DNA of 64,000 nucleotides, from positions 151,814-215,813 of the forward strand of contig VZRS01009488.1 of assembly GCA_013398055.1 (NCBI GenBank). Reading direction: 5' to 3'. Of the stretch, positions 12,458 through 23,438 are shown in pieces (the first letter of the stretch is position 1; every line of letters starts with the position of its first letter). The translations under genes were made by a program, and so were the position numbers. The notes under the pieces were generated by a model that saw nothing but the letters and a program-made list of their open reading frames with translations, was not told the DNA's origin and ran no database searches. Origin of the DNA: Ifrita kowaldi. Lineage: Eukaryota; Chordata; Aves; Passeriformes; Cinclosomatidae.

Positions 12458-13330
12458 AGCCAGGTCAGCAGCACCACGAGTCTTTGCCCAGAAGTCAGTG
12501 CAAACAACAGTCACTGCAGAGGTCCAGAAACCTCAATTTTTTCTGTGTTTTTAGGCACCATTACTGCTGCTTTCCATGGTGGCAGAGGCTCTGGAAGCCC
12601 CCTGAGGTGGTGTTTTTGCAGCATGCCCCAAGCTGTAAGCACAGCTCATCTCAAAAAAGAGCAGATTCTAATACAAGGTTTTGGGGCAGAGGTTTTGAGA
12701 GCTTCAGCTGAGTAAATACCCCAACACTGAGGCCTTTAACCAGAGTGGTGCTCAGAGCAGCTCCCAATCAGCCTTTTCCCTTGGTTACTCCAGCAGGCTC
12801 CAGGACACAGCGGGAGTGACAGAGCAGCTTCATGGACAGACTAGTGAGAGCAGCACTTTAACCTCTCAGGGCAAATTCATAATTCAGTACCAGGATTAAT
12901 AGCATGTATCACATTTAAAGCCCTTAATATATGTGGCCAGGCAGATTAGCAGATGAATATGAAATCAGTGCCCTAGCAGCAGGCACGAATTATTCAGGGA
13001 CTGACTGTCCTGCCCTGCAACAAGCAGCAGAGCCAGGGAGGGGCCTTCGGGTGGGCCAGGACTATGGAGCACCCATAAATCTGTACCCAGCCCATGCCCA
13101 GCACAAAGAAACCCAGTCCTACAGGGCTGAGCAGGGGCGAGGAATATCAGTGATTAGAATCTAGAGAGCTCTGTGTTTTCCAGAGCCCTGTGAATTCCAG
13201 GGTCCAACCAGCACATCCCAGAGAACCAATTCCCACATTTCAGCCAAAGGACACACAGCAGCAGGGAGAGGCTGTGCCTTTCTCTGGGATCATCTGAATT
13301 CAGCAGTGTCCAGAGGATGAGTTTGGTGAT
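12458..13330. other. Unique non-coding sequence
   Basis: No gene or repeat recognised. Positions 12870-12990 are AT-rich and complex. The other parts are GC-moderate. Confidence 0.4.
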
Positions 13331-13463
13331 GGAAGTGTCCAAGGCCAGGCTGGACGGGGCTTGGAGCACCCTGAGATAGTGGAAGGTGTCCCTGCCCATG
13401 GCAAGGGGTGGGATGGGCTTTAGGATCCCTTCCAACCCAAACCATTCTATGATTCTGTGTTTT
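13331..13463 (+). mobile_element. CR1 LINE fragment, left arm of a tail-to-tail pair
   Basis: It has 'tgtccaaggccaggctggac', the 'tccctgcccatggca' near-palindrome, 'ttccaacccaaaccattct' and 'atgattctgtg', so the 3' end is intact. Its tail faces that of a minus-strand copy starting at 13653, giving an inverted repeat with about 190 bases between the arms. Confidence 0.93.
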
Positions 13464-13652
13464 CTGAACTTACAGAGTTGGGGGTGAAGATCCCTGCTGG
13501 GGGGGAAGGCAGGAAACTCCGGGCTCCTGCTGCACAGCCACAGCTCTGATCCCAGGCAGTTCATTCAGTAACGCTGGGCTTAAATGAGCCTCCCAAAGAA
13601 CCAGCTCAGCTGGTGACAGCCCAAGGATTTCCAGCATGGATGCACACCCTAA

Positions 13653-14006
13653 AATCACAGAATCATGGAATGGTTTGGGCGGGAAAGGACCATCTCCTTT
13701 CACCCCCTGCCATGGGCAGGGACACCTTCCACTATCCCAGGGTGCTCCAAATCCCGTCCAAGCCAGCCTTGGACACTTCCAGGGATGCGGCAGCCACAGC
13801 TCACAGGGAAGAATTTCTCCTCAATACCCCATCGAACCCTGCCCTCTGCAGTTTGAAGCCATTCCCCCTGGTCCTGGCACTCCAGGCCCTTGTAAACAGC
13901 TCCTCTCCAGATTTCTTCTAGGTCCCCTTCAGGTACTGAAAGGCCACAACAAGGTGACCCCAGAGCCTTCTCTTCTCCAGGCTGGACAATCTCAGTTCTC
14001 TCAGCT
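13653..14006 (-). mobile_element. CR1 LINE fragment, right arm of a tail-to-tail pair
   Basis: Read on the minus strand it ends at 13653 with 'atgattctgtgatt', preceded by the 'catgggcagggacaccttcc' region on the plus strand. It extends 5' to 'ctggagaagagaaggctctg' near 13970-14006. It has accumulated more changes than the copy at 7848. Confidence 0.92.
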
Positions 14007-14349
14007 TTTAAAAGCACACACCTCCTTCCTCCACCACCTCACCTGTCTGTTTTTCCTCTTGAGCATCCAACAGCTTGAGCTGTGCCAACAGCAGTGACCC
14101 TACAGCCTCTCTGCTGAGCTTTGGGATCTCAGGATTGGCACAGGCTTGGCCCAAGTGCTTGTTCATGCCCTGGGGCATGGCAGGAGGGAGATTTCCCCCC
14201 TTGAACAGCTTGCAGAGTCAGAAGCATTTTGCACTTTGAGTTTGATGTCAGAGCATGTCTCATACTCTTGGCTTTTTCAACATCATATGTAATTCCTGGA
14301 AGAAAAAAAATGTCCTTGAGACCCAAGTGCCAAGAGATTGCGAAAAGAT

Positions 14350-14675
14350 CACAGAATCCTCGAATTCTAGAGTCATTAAGGTTGGAAAAGACTTCTGAGT
14401 CTAACCATTCACTCAGCACTGCCAAGGCCACCACTAACCGTGTCCCCAGGTGCCACATCCACACATTTTTGAAGGCCTTTAAGAACAATGACTCCACCAC
14501 TGCCCTGACCACCCTTCCTCTGAAGGAATTTCCCATTGCATCCAACCTAAACCTCTACTGGCACAGCTTGGGGCCGTTTCCTCTTGTCCTGTCCCTTGTT
14601 CCCTGGGAGCAGAGCCTGACCCCCACCCGGCTGCAGCCAGGGAGGTGTCAGAGAGCTGTAGAAAGATGCAAAGCC
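14350..14675 (-). mobile_element. CR1 LINE fragment, 'gtggcacctggggac' tail type
   Basis: The minus-strand 3' end is at 14350 with a degenerate octamer tail. It contains the 'gatgtggcacctggggac' block, a 'gaaggaattt' block on the plus strand and the 'gggagcagagcctgacccc' block, fading out at about 14675. It supplies much of the window's longest open frame (14229-15215, 328 codons), which is therefore not a gene. Confidence 0.9.
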
Positions 14676-15021
14676 CTTCTGCTCCCGTGTGTCAGGCCAC
14701 GCTCCCAAGGGGAACACACCTCTGCCTGCCTGCTGCGCAGGGCACACACTTTCCATGAGGGCAGAGGGACCCACCTTGGACCAGCCAGCCCCAGCAGCAC
14801 CTTGCAGGCACAGGGAGCAGCTCAGCTCATCCAGCTCCCAAGCATTTTGGCTGCATGGGGGGGGGATGCCAGGACTGCCCCCGCAGCCCCTGGGTGTGCC
14901 GAGCTGTGGGATCAGCTGCACTCCCCTCACATCTGGGACTCTGCTCCACACACCTCAGGGCCCCTCAGCAGAGAGCCGGGGTGGCAGGGACAGGGCCCAG
15001 CCCTCCACACCTTGTTCCCAG

Positions 15022-15518
15022 CGATGTCTATTGATTTTTGCCTTTTTTTCTTTTATATATTCTCTGTGCTCTTTACACGTGTTTGGAGCTCTGTAGCCCA
15101 TATTGCATTCCTAGCTAGTTTTCCCAGTACTTTTCCCTACCCTGCTAGGCAGAAAGACAAAACACATTCCAAAGCCCCTGTCCTATCTTGGTTCTCCCTG
15201 GGAACCAAGGCCTAAAACCAGCTCTTCAGACACATTCTCATCAACAAAGATCAGTTCTGTCTGAGGGGGGAGGATTTAGAAAAGGCTTGGACTAGGGGGG
15301 AATTGCATCACCACTTGTGCTCCTAATTGGTGCTTTTGTGTCAATTATGCTAATTTACCAAACTTATAAAAATGTGTGCACCCCTATGGGGTGTGGGCTT
15401 TTGTGGAGATTTTTGCATAACTGGAGGCCTCCAATAAAGACCAGCTTTTATATTACCTCCCACACTAATATTATCTCAAAAGTGTGCGCTGTTTCATTTC
15501 TAGGTTCTCAAGGCAGCA
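15022..15518 (+). mobile_element. Solo LTR, TGATGCC-terminus ERV family (copy 1)
   Basis: An old retroviral LTR without internal genes. It starts 'cgatgtct' (a mutated TGATGCCT end) and finishes 'aaggcagca'. Inside are a TATA box (TATAAAAA, 15365-15372) and a polyadenylation signal (AATAAA, 15433-15438) in the expected order and spacing for U3-R-U5. A 4-bp direct repeat CCAG flanks it (15018-15021 and 15519-15522). The first 45 bases are most like the copy at 37246. A 4-bp duplication fits a gammaretrovirus-like integrase. Confidence 0.8.
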
Positions 15519-15820
15519 CCAGGACGAGGCCAGCAAGCAGCAGCTGGAAAGCTGGGGTTGCCCAGCTGCAGCGTCCATCCCTGTGGGTGTGAGTGATCCC
15601 TCAGCAGAGCGAGGCTTGTAAACCTTGCTCCTCGCCCCAGCAAACCTTGGTTTGTGTTCCAGTCGCTGCAGGGGATAAAGGAGGTTTGGTTCAGGTGTGA
15701 CACACACAGCAGGCACTGTGCAGCAGGCACGGGCTGCTGGGGCTGCCTAATGATGCTCAGGGAGAGCTGGGAGAGGCTCAGACCAACCAGGGCAGCAGAA
15801 AGGGATCTGCCTCCTCAAAA
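15519..15820. other. Spacer between two LTRs
   Basis: About 300 bases separate two same-strand LTRs. I see no tRNA primer-binding site after the left LTR, no polypurine tract before the right one, and no gag, pol or env remnant. The two LTRs also differ through U3. The pair is therefore more likely two independent solo insertions than one deleted provirus. Confidence 0.6.
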
Positions 15821-16282
15821 CGATGCCTTAGGTTTTAACTTTTATATTTTTCAAATCCTGCACTGCCCAGTGTGTAACTCTGAAGTTTCTTGTATCCTGT
15901 TAATTTCTGCTCTCTCCTGCCAGGCAGACACAACAAAGCCTTGCTGGGCAGACACAACAAAGCCTCTCCGGGCCTGCTCTCCAAGGACACCCAGACCGTC
16001 CTAGGCCCAAAAAGTATAAACCAAAAGGGCCTCAAAGGGGGGCAAGCTGAGGGGAATGACATCATTAAACTGAAGCTTTAATTGGAGAATTAACCCTGAT
16101 ATGCAAATGAACCAAACCTATAAAAGTGTGAAGAACTCGTGGCCTGTCTCCATCTCGGGGTCCATCTGGGCAGTGGCCTCTGGCTCCCCAGGGGTACCTT
16201 TGAAGGCCTTTTAAATAAATACCGACCTTTATTCCCTTTCTCCTGTCTGGCCTCTGTTTCTAGGAGGCCTCTTCAGGCAGCA
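15821..16282 (+). mobile_element. Solo LTR, TGATGCC-terminus ERV family (copy 2)
   Basis: It starts 'cgatgcctta' and ends 'ttcaggcagca'. The U3 part has a 24-bp-period direct repeat of 'ggcagacacaacaaagcct' (starting 15923 and 15947), an octamer motif ATGCAAAT (16101-16108) and a TATA box (TATAAAA, 16119-16125). AATAAA lies at 16214-16219. It is closest to the minus-strand copy at 22993, sharing the start, the 'ttaattggag' to TATA block and the 'tctggcctctg' block near the end. No exact target-site duplication is seen. Confidence 0.85.
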
Positions 16283-16919
16283 AACCCCCTGCCTCACCCT
16301 TGGCACTGGGCAAAGGAGGAGCTGCCAGAGGTGTGATGGGCACCCACGGCCTCCCTGCTCCTCATCACTGCCAGGGCTCGTTCATACCTGTGAACAAGGA
16401 GAGTTTAATTAGGCACCACAAGGAAATGTCCTTCTGCAGCACTGGACTGCACAGCTGAGGCTGGTGTGAGATACTTTTGCAAAGATGTCCTGTGGGGTGT
16501 AAGCAAAGACTCCAAATTTCAGCCATCTGATCACTCCCGAAACTCATAAATCTAAGCAGCAGCAGCTCAGAGAGAAAGGTGAGAAATAAAAAAGAGCCAC
16601 TGAGAGAAAATATCTGTATCTGTGTGACCCTGAGGAGGGTGTAATTGGCACTGATGGGACATGAGGGATTGTCACTGGCTTTTACGGGGCCACTTTGTTG
16701 GTGATCCCAATTCCCGAGATCCATCCCGAGAGCAAACTGGGTTAAATATCCCACAGATTAATTCCTAACTTGGAGTAAGGGCTGTGTGAATCTGCACCTC
16801 TGCTGCACACAAGCCCTTGTGCAGGCTGAGGGCCACACCAGGCTGTGCCTTCGGGACGCGCTGTGTTTGCAGCTGGGAGAGGGAGAGAGCAAAGCCTGGT
16901 CCTGGTGGAGCCAGGCTAG
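16283..16919. other. Unique non-coding sequence
   Basis: Nothing recognised between the LTRs on either side. Confidence 0.4.
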
Positions 16920-17677
16920 TGTTATAAGAATATGATGATTTCGGATGCTAAATTAAATAAAAACGGTTTATTTAACAATTAAAAAAACTGGAACCAAAAA
17001 GCCCCGAAAAATTAGATAAAAATTGAAGTCCGAGACCCTTCGATCAGAGATTCTTTTTCAGCCGGTTAGGCTATTAAAAACCCGAGCATAGCTTTCTTCT
17101 CGGCGCAGAGCTGCCCAAAGAAAGGCAGAAAAAGTTATTAAATGGCCTGGTGTCCAGCAGCCCAGGCTCCCTCGTGGCTTGTCCAGACGAAAGAGAGAGA
17201 GAATTGGAAATCCGGCTTGGGATAAAGGAGGAGTCTCCGCCCCCCTTCACTCCCAGTTCCGCTTCCATGCCTCACAGCGGTTGGTCGTCTCTTCTCTCAG
17301 CTCTGGTGATAGGCTTCTACCTTTTAGCCAATGGCTCGTGGGTTTCTAGGGTTGCTGGCAGCCTCATGGTCTGCCGCGGGGGTTTGATTTTATCTAAGAC
17401 CATGCTCTCATACACTCTGGCTACAAAAACTAGGATTTTGTGCTTACAAGGTATGAGAATTTAGAATATAAGACAGATAACACTAAACTACAGCTCTTAA
17501 AACTATTTAAACACTCTTAAAACATTTTCATAACTATCTAAAATAAAGGAGTTTGTTAATTCTATATTTTAGTTAGAATAATATTTCATTAAAATATTCT
17601 TTAATTAGTAATTAGTTAACAACTTTGATACTTGATGAAAGGTGATGCAAAAGTCTTAAAAGGGTTCATGCATAACA
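16920..17677 (-). mobile_element. Solo LTR, 758 bp, second ERV family
   Basis: The ends form a short inverted repeat, TGTTAT at 16920 and ATAACA ending 17677, as LTRs do. On the minus strand the order fits an LTR. AT-rich 5' sequence (17460-17660) is followed by a CCAAT-like box (17328-17332 on plus), then a GC-rich, CpG-bearing promoter-like stretch with a GC box (near 17235). A polyadenylation signal (TTTATT on plus, 16967-16972) lies close to the end. No similarity to the other LTRs here. The flanks (gctag and ctggg) do not form a clear target-site duplication. Confidence 0.75.
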
Positions 17678-19090
17678 CTGGGAAAGGCTGTGTGAAACAA
17701 CCCAGCAGCTTCTGATGCACAGCTGTCCCCAGGCTGAAACGCAAACAGCAGGGTCCAGCAGGTCCCCTGTCACTGCAGAGCTGAAAGGCACCGAAATAAT
17801 GTGCAATGAGAAAGAATTTATTTTATGGTTTTGTATTTTTTTGACACGTGGCTACTTGCTTCCACTCTGGAGGAAAGGAGGTGAAACTGAGAAGGAGCTG
17901 GGCAGGTTCTGGTGGTCCCAGGGGCACTAGACATGGATGCTCTCCCCCAAAGGCTCAGAGGAAAGAAGCTGCTGGTAAAAATCCGGGATTTCATCCTTCT
18001 TTCCTGATGCCTGTCTGCAGCTTGAATGAAAGCCAGCACTGCCCGTGCTCACCTGCACATCTCCCTTGTCAAGGGCTTCACCACAGGCTTTCATTCCTGC
18101 CGTGACTTCCAGTGGGTCTCACAAACATATTTGGCCCCTCTGGATCTTCACAAAATGTTGCCTTTGAGTGGTGGCAGGAATTCAGCCTTTGGGCTGCACA
18201 GCCTTCACTGCAGAACTGGACACGGGCCAGCCACAGAACGAATTCTTTTGAATTTTGTTTGTTAGAATTATTTTTATTTTCTTTTATTAGATTCTGTGTG
18301 ATTTTGCCCACATCAGGTGGATATGTGAGGGAGAGCTGGCTCCCTGCTAGCTGAGCCCGTGCAGACATGAGATGAGGTAAATCAGAATGTAACCTTGGTG
18401 CATCACAGCCCTACCCTGGGGAAGTTTAATGTCCCAAAGGGACATCGGGGTCACCTCATCCACACCCCAGACATCCCTGTGCTCCTGTTTCAACTGGGCT
18501 GCACCCACAATTAACACATCCAGCTATTATTGTTCATTGCATGCGGTGGAGAAGCCTTCATTCATCATTTTAACGAGGATGTTCTTCGTTAAAAGAGCCC
18601 ATATAGTTTATTTATGGCCTGAATGAGTTTATCCTGTGCTTTTAGCTTTAGATCCTACTGGACCTCTGGTGTTAAATCTCTCTGCCTTATTTTGGAACCA
18701 CTCGTCCTTAACCTCCTCTTGGCTCAGTTTATCTGACTGAACTTTGGGAATTATTCACCTGCCTGACTTTATCCCATTATTGAATCTCTCCTCTGGTGCA
18801 TTCCTAAATGTCTCCTCCAATTTAGGGGAATCCTCCTTCGGCTGTGGCTGTTATTGAACACCTGTGGCTGGGGCACTGCTGTGGACCTTCACTCCAAGGG
18901 CTGATTCCCCTCACGCCTTCCCTGACTCGCCGCTTCCCAGCTCAGCGGTGCCTCCCCTGCAGCCTCTCTGCAGTGGGAGTGGCTCCACATCCGCCCCCAT
19001 TTCAGTGCACACAGTTTCCCACATACTCCAGCTGGCTTCCCAACAGCAGTGAGACCTCTCCATCAACTTTTTGCTCCCTGAAGCTTTCAC
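17678..19090. other. Unique non-coding sequence
   Basis: No gene or repeat recognised. AT-rich between 18240 and 18320 and between 18500 and 18640. Confidence 0.4.
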
Positions 19091-19362
19091 AGGATCACAG
19101 AATATCCTGGGCTGGGAGGGACCCACAGGATCATCCAGTCCAGCCCCTGGCCCTGCCCAGACACCCCAACAACCCCACCCTGGGCATCCCTGGCAGCGCT
19201 GTCCAAACGCTCCTGGAGCTCTGGCAGCCTCGGGGCCGTGCCCATTCCCTGGGGAGCCTGGGCAGTGCCCAGCACCCTCTGGGGGAAGAACCTTTCTCTG
19301 ATACCCAGCCTGACCCTGCCCTGGCACAGCTCCAGCATTCCCTGGGTGCTGTCCCTGTCACA
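19091..19362 (-). mobile_element. CR1 LINE fragment, 'gatgatcc' tail type
   Basis: Minus-strand 3' end at 19091 ('cacagaatatcctgggctgg' on plus). It has the 'caccctctgggggaagaacc' and 'ctggagctctggcagcctcg' blocks on plus, so it is the same type as the copy at 6588. Its 5' end faces away from the next CR1, making a head-to-head pair of different types. Confidence 0.9.
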
Positions 19363-19518
19363 TAGCAGAGATCAGTGCCTGTTTTGTATTTTCTCCAGGG
19401 TCATCAGTACAAATATTGAACAGCACAGAGCCCACGTGCCCATCCTCGTTCCAGCATCCTTCTGACCATGGGCAGGGATTCGCAGCTCACATTCATCATT
19501 GGGAAGGTTTAAAAGGGC

Positions 19519-19801
19519 CTGGAGTGACAGGACAAGGGAAAATGTCTTTAAATTGAAAGAGAGGAGGTTTAGATTGGATATTGGGAAGGAAATCTCCCCT
19601 GTGAGAGTGGGCAGGCCCTGGCACAGGGTGCCCAGAGCAGCTGTGGCTGCCCCTGGATCCCTGGCAGTGTCCAAGGCCAGGTTGGATGGGGCTTGGAGCA
19701 GCCTGGGATAGTGGAAGGTGTCCCTGCCCATGGCAGGGGGTGGAATAGGATGCTCTTTAATATCCCTTCCAACCCAAACCAGTTGGTGATTCCATGATCC
19801 T
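19519..19801 (+). mobile_element. CR1 LINE fragment, 'palindrome' tail type
   Basis: It runs from the 'ggcctggagtgacaggacaa' block to 'ttccaacccaaacc', with the terminal octamer mutated to 'ggtgattcc-atgatcc'. It is well preserved apart from its end. Confidence 0.93.
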
Positions 19802-21862
19802 AAGTTTTCCATCTATTTAACATGCACCATTGAACCCATTACATTGTAATTCCTTAATTAAAAGTAATCTTATTATATTAAGGAAAACATTATCCTCACA
19901 CTCATCACAGTGCTTACAAGCAACCCACAGCCCCTTTGCAAAGCCCAGGCATGCAATTCCTAAACCCATTTATTTTATAATTAACCATTTAATTTATAAT
20001 TAATAGAGAAGCACTGAAACAACCAGAGGAAAACTTTTGGCAACAGCTGCAATGCACCTTTCCATCCCAAAGCCCTTGGAGAGTAACTCTCAAAGCTTCT
20101 TGTGGACTGAGGAATCCTTCCCGTTGGTTCACCCGATTTGACATCATTTCTAGAGACCAACAATGAGGTTTTTATTCTGTAAGTAGCCCAGGAGGGGACT
20201 TGCCCCAGCAGGGCAGCTCTACCTTGGCAGGCCTGGAGCTCCTCATCTCCTTTCTTTCCTTCCCAGGAAATGCTGAAAACGTTTTCTTCTCAAACCCCTT
20301 CCTGGAGTACCCTGCTCTGCCTGCCTCACCCTGAAGGAATAAAGAACATCTCATTTGGGGCAGCCTGGAGTCAGGAACACGAGCTACTCCCCCTCCTGCA
20401 CTGGGAGAGCTGGCAGGTAAAGATCCACTGCAGAGATTTCGGGAGGGGGAGGGATTTTCTCGGGGAGAGGATCAGCAAAATGAAGATGAGTCTTTAAAAA
20501 ACACCTTGCTACTTTCCAGCTTCGTGTGCACAGAAGCAGGGAGCTGTAGGCACTGGGTTTGAAGTCTGACTGACAGCAGGTTAGAGATGCTGGAATAATA
20601 GGGAGGCATTGTCAGTGTTCAACAAGGTCTGGAAATCACAGGAAGTTGGAGGAGAAGGAGTGAAAGCACATAAAAAATAAAAGGATACAGAGGAGCAGCT
20701 GAGTGATATTTCACTCCCTTGTGACTGCAGTGAGAGGGTGGATTTCTGCAGACTGTATTAAGAACATATTGAGACTTTTGAACTCAAGAGTGATTCTTTA
20801 AATTTTAAATTTTTTTTTTTTTTTTTTTTTTATTTTTTTTTATTCAAGAGAAAATCTCTACTGGCCTTGTCTTGATGCTCCAGCTCCTGATGCATTGACT
20901 GAAAATCTCTGGGGCAGAGGGAATATCTGAGAGCCACACCTGCTGCCAGAATGCTCCAACTTATTAGCAGGATCTCAGCAGCATCCCTTTGCCTCTGCAC
21001 CAGTGTCAGAGGGAGACAACAACTCCATTGCTTTCAATTATCCTTTGCAGGGGGGTGCTCAATGCCCCGATTTGTCTCTCCCTTGCAACGTTCAAAGCAG
21101 GCTCACACAGTGTGGCTTTAGCATAAATGTATTTCAATAAAGGTAATGAAGAAGGAATCTTTATTTCCTCCAGTGCTTGCTTGAATTTCCTTCTTGGGCA
21201 ATATCCCAGTGGGAGCCAAGGCCATGGATCAGCCCTGGGGGCTCGGCTGGAGATGAGTTTTCATACCCCACGCTGGCACCACGCCACACTAGAAGCATTT
21301 GGGTCATGCTGAAACAGGAGTGAAAACATCGCTGTCCAAACTGTGGGCTGAATTTATGGAAATGAAACCCATCCTCGTGGGCGAGGAGGTGCCTGAGGAG
21401 AAAACCACTGGAGACTGGGAGAGGATGTGCTGAGGAACAGCCTGCCCTGGGTGTGTCCTTGTTCCCATAGTGACCATGAGCTCTGAGGCTGCGCCCAGGC
21501 AGGATGGAGCTTCATTCCACGGCCATCCAGAGGCGCCCTTGTGTCTCATCTTCATGTACAGAGAGATGCAAGACCTGCCCCGGCCAGGGTATGTGGCTGG
21601 GGGGGAGGAAATCCAACCCAAGGAGTCAGAGAGTGGAACCACTGCCCTGTGCTTGCAAAGGGTGTTCTGGATCTGGCCCTGGCTGAAATGTCCCTGCTCC
21701 ATCCTCAGTGTGCTTTCGGTTCCTGCCTTTGCCTCCAGGGGATCCCATTTCCTGTGATGCATTTATTGCAGTCTCCTGTGCCCACCAGGTTCAGAACCAA
21801 AATCAGCCAATAAATAATTGCCTGCTGGAAGGCACAAACCAGCACCATTGAAGAGAAACATC
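19802..21862. other. Unique non-coding sequence with a poly-T tract
   Basis: No gene. AT-rich at 19830-20000. The T tract at 20810-20841 is listed separately. Confidence 0.4.
20810..20841. repeat. Poly-T tract
   Basis: Twenty-two T, one A, nine T. The tract and its AT-rich left neighbour are flanked by 7-bp direct copies of TCAAGAG (about 20784-20790 and 20844-20850), as a minus-strand retroposed poly-A tail would be, although no body sequence is left. Confidence 0.85.
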
Positions 21863-21981
21863 TAGGTTGGATGAGGTTTTGAGCTACCTGGGCTAGTGGA
21901 AGGTGTCCCTGCCCATGGCAGGGGATTGGAACAAGATGAGCTCTAAATTCCCTTCCAACCCAAAGCGTTCTGGGACTCTGT
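21863..21981 (+). mobile_element. CR1 LINE, short 3' fragment
   Basis: About 120 bases: 'taggttggatgaggttttga', the 'tccctgcccatggcagggg' block and 'ttccaacccaaagcgttctg'. The tail octamer is degraded. Confidence 0.9.
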
Positions 21982-22325
21982 GAGCTGCAGTCCTGCTAAG
22001 TGGGATCCCTCCCTGTGCAATTCCCACAGCAGCACTGGGATCGTGGTTTCCTGCGGTCAGACAGGGCAGGCAGGGCTGCCCTCCTCCGTGTGCTGGGCAG
22101 AGGGTCTGAGAAAGTGTGGAGAGAGGCCAGCAAAACTCCTATTTACCCACTCCCACAGGATCTTTGCAGCAGACAGACCTGGCTGGAGCCGCAGCCTGAT
22201 GTTATCTGAGGGGAGAGGGCCAGGAGCCAACCTGCCTTGAGACCTGCAGCTGTGCCAGCACCTGGAGGGGGGTTTGTGCTCTCCCCTCCTCCCCTGCTTG
22301 CTGTGAAGTGACACCACTGTCCCTG

Positions 22326-22344
22326 TGCTGCTGCTGCTGCTGCT
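22326..22344. repeat. (GCT) microsatellite
   Basis: Six consecutive trinucleotide units, uninterrupted. Confidence 0.9.
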
Positions 22345-22814
22345 CCTGCAGCTCCCAGCCCGCAGCACTTGTCTGGCCTTGGCTGCCAAAGCGCTGGGGG
22401 CTGTGCAGGGCACACAGGCAAACAGCTTCTGACAGTGAGGAGCCAGGCAGAGCGCTCCCAAAGCATCCCAGCTGGCCCCTCTGTCAGCTCATCAGGTAGG
22501 GAAGAGCCAGTGGTGGATGAGAGCGTCCCTCACGCACCCGTGGCTGTGGTGGGACAGTGCTCTGCTCTGCGTGTCCTGGGCTGCAGAGCGAATCCGGCCC
22601 AGCCTAATTCCAGTCCGTGCCTAGGCTGCCTTTCTCTCGCCTCCCGCTGTGCACCAGGCCTGCTGTGTTCTCCAGGAGCAGCACCACCTGGGGATGCAGC
22701 AAGCAGGACCTTCCCCAGGTATTTCCATTGCAGTATCCTTGAAAATGTAAAATAAATTATGTTTACTGAAGCTGCATGATTAGAGGAATGGGGACACACC
22801 TGCCTTCCTGTAAC

Positions 22815-22862
22815 CATCCTTGGCATCATCCCTGGCATCATCCTTGGCATGATCCATGGCAT
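22815..22862. repeat. 12-bp tandem repeat, four copies
   Basis: Unit CATCCTTGGCAT repeated four times with single-base changes (copy 2 has a C for T, copy 4 begins with G and has one further change). Not a known transposon part. Confidence 0.9.
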
Positions 22863-22992
22863 CCTGACCCCCTCCCCACCAGGGCACAGACCCAGGGACA
22901 GACTCATTACCCAGAGTCTCCTGGGATCCCCCTGTACCCCAAACCTGCTCCAGCTTCCCCTGATCCCAGAGCAGCTACAGAAGGGCTTTGGC

Positions 22993-23438
22993 TGATGCCT
23001 TTTGGAGCTACCTAGAAGCAGAGGCCAGACAAAATCAAGAGAATAAAAGAGGTTCTATTTATTGAAGGGCCTTCAGGTACATTCAGGGCAGACGAAGCCT
23101 CCCCAGGGGCTACACCCAAAATGGACCATGGGGTCCCAGGCTTTCATACTTTTATAAGTTTGGTCCGTTTGCATATCGGGGGTTAATCCTCCAATTACAG
23201 CTTCAGGTAATGAAGTCATTCACCCCAAGTTTGCTCCCCCAACTCACTGCTGTTCACATTTCTCAGGGCCTGAGGCAGTCAGGTGTCCCTGATTCCTAGG
23301 CCTGGAGAGGAATTATTTTGTCTGACCCAGATGGGAGAACAGCAGCTAACACTGTACGTGGAGTTTAGAGTTACACACTGAAGAATTGCAGGATCACAAA
23401 TATATGAGAAATATAAAAGCTAAAATCCTAAGGCATCA
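22993..23438 (-). mobile_element. Solo LTR, TGATGCC-terminus ERV family (copy 3)
   Basis: The element has the cleanest ends of the family, TGATGCCTT and AAGGCATCA, a near-perfect inverted terminal repeat. On the minus strand it carries the block close to an octamer (ATGCAAAC), a TATA box (TTTTATA on plus, 23150-23156) and a polyadenylation signal (TTTATT on plus, 23058-23063). Flanking bases tggc and gggc match in three of four positions, a possible decayed 4-bp target duplication. No internal retroviral sequence. Confidence 0.9.

Larger units (their letters stand above)
21982..22992. other. Unique GC-rich non-coding sequence
   Basis: No gene. It contains two small tandem repeats listed separately (22326-22344 and 22815-22862). 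Confidence 0.4.

Noticed and set aside
14229..15215. Longest open frame (328 codons, plus strand) as a gene
   Set aside because: It runs through a minus-strand CR1 copy (14350-14675) and into an LTR (from 15022). Composition is Pro/Ser-rich and there is no domain.
15022..16282. One deleted provirus with two LTRs
   Set aside because: The two LTRs differ through U3 and fall in different subgroups, and the 300-bp spacer lacks primer-binding-site, polypurine-tract or gene remnants.
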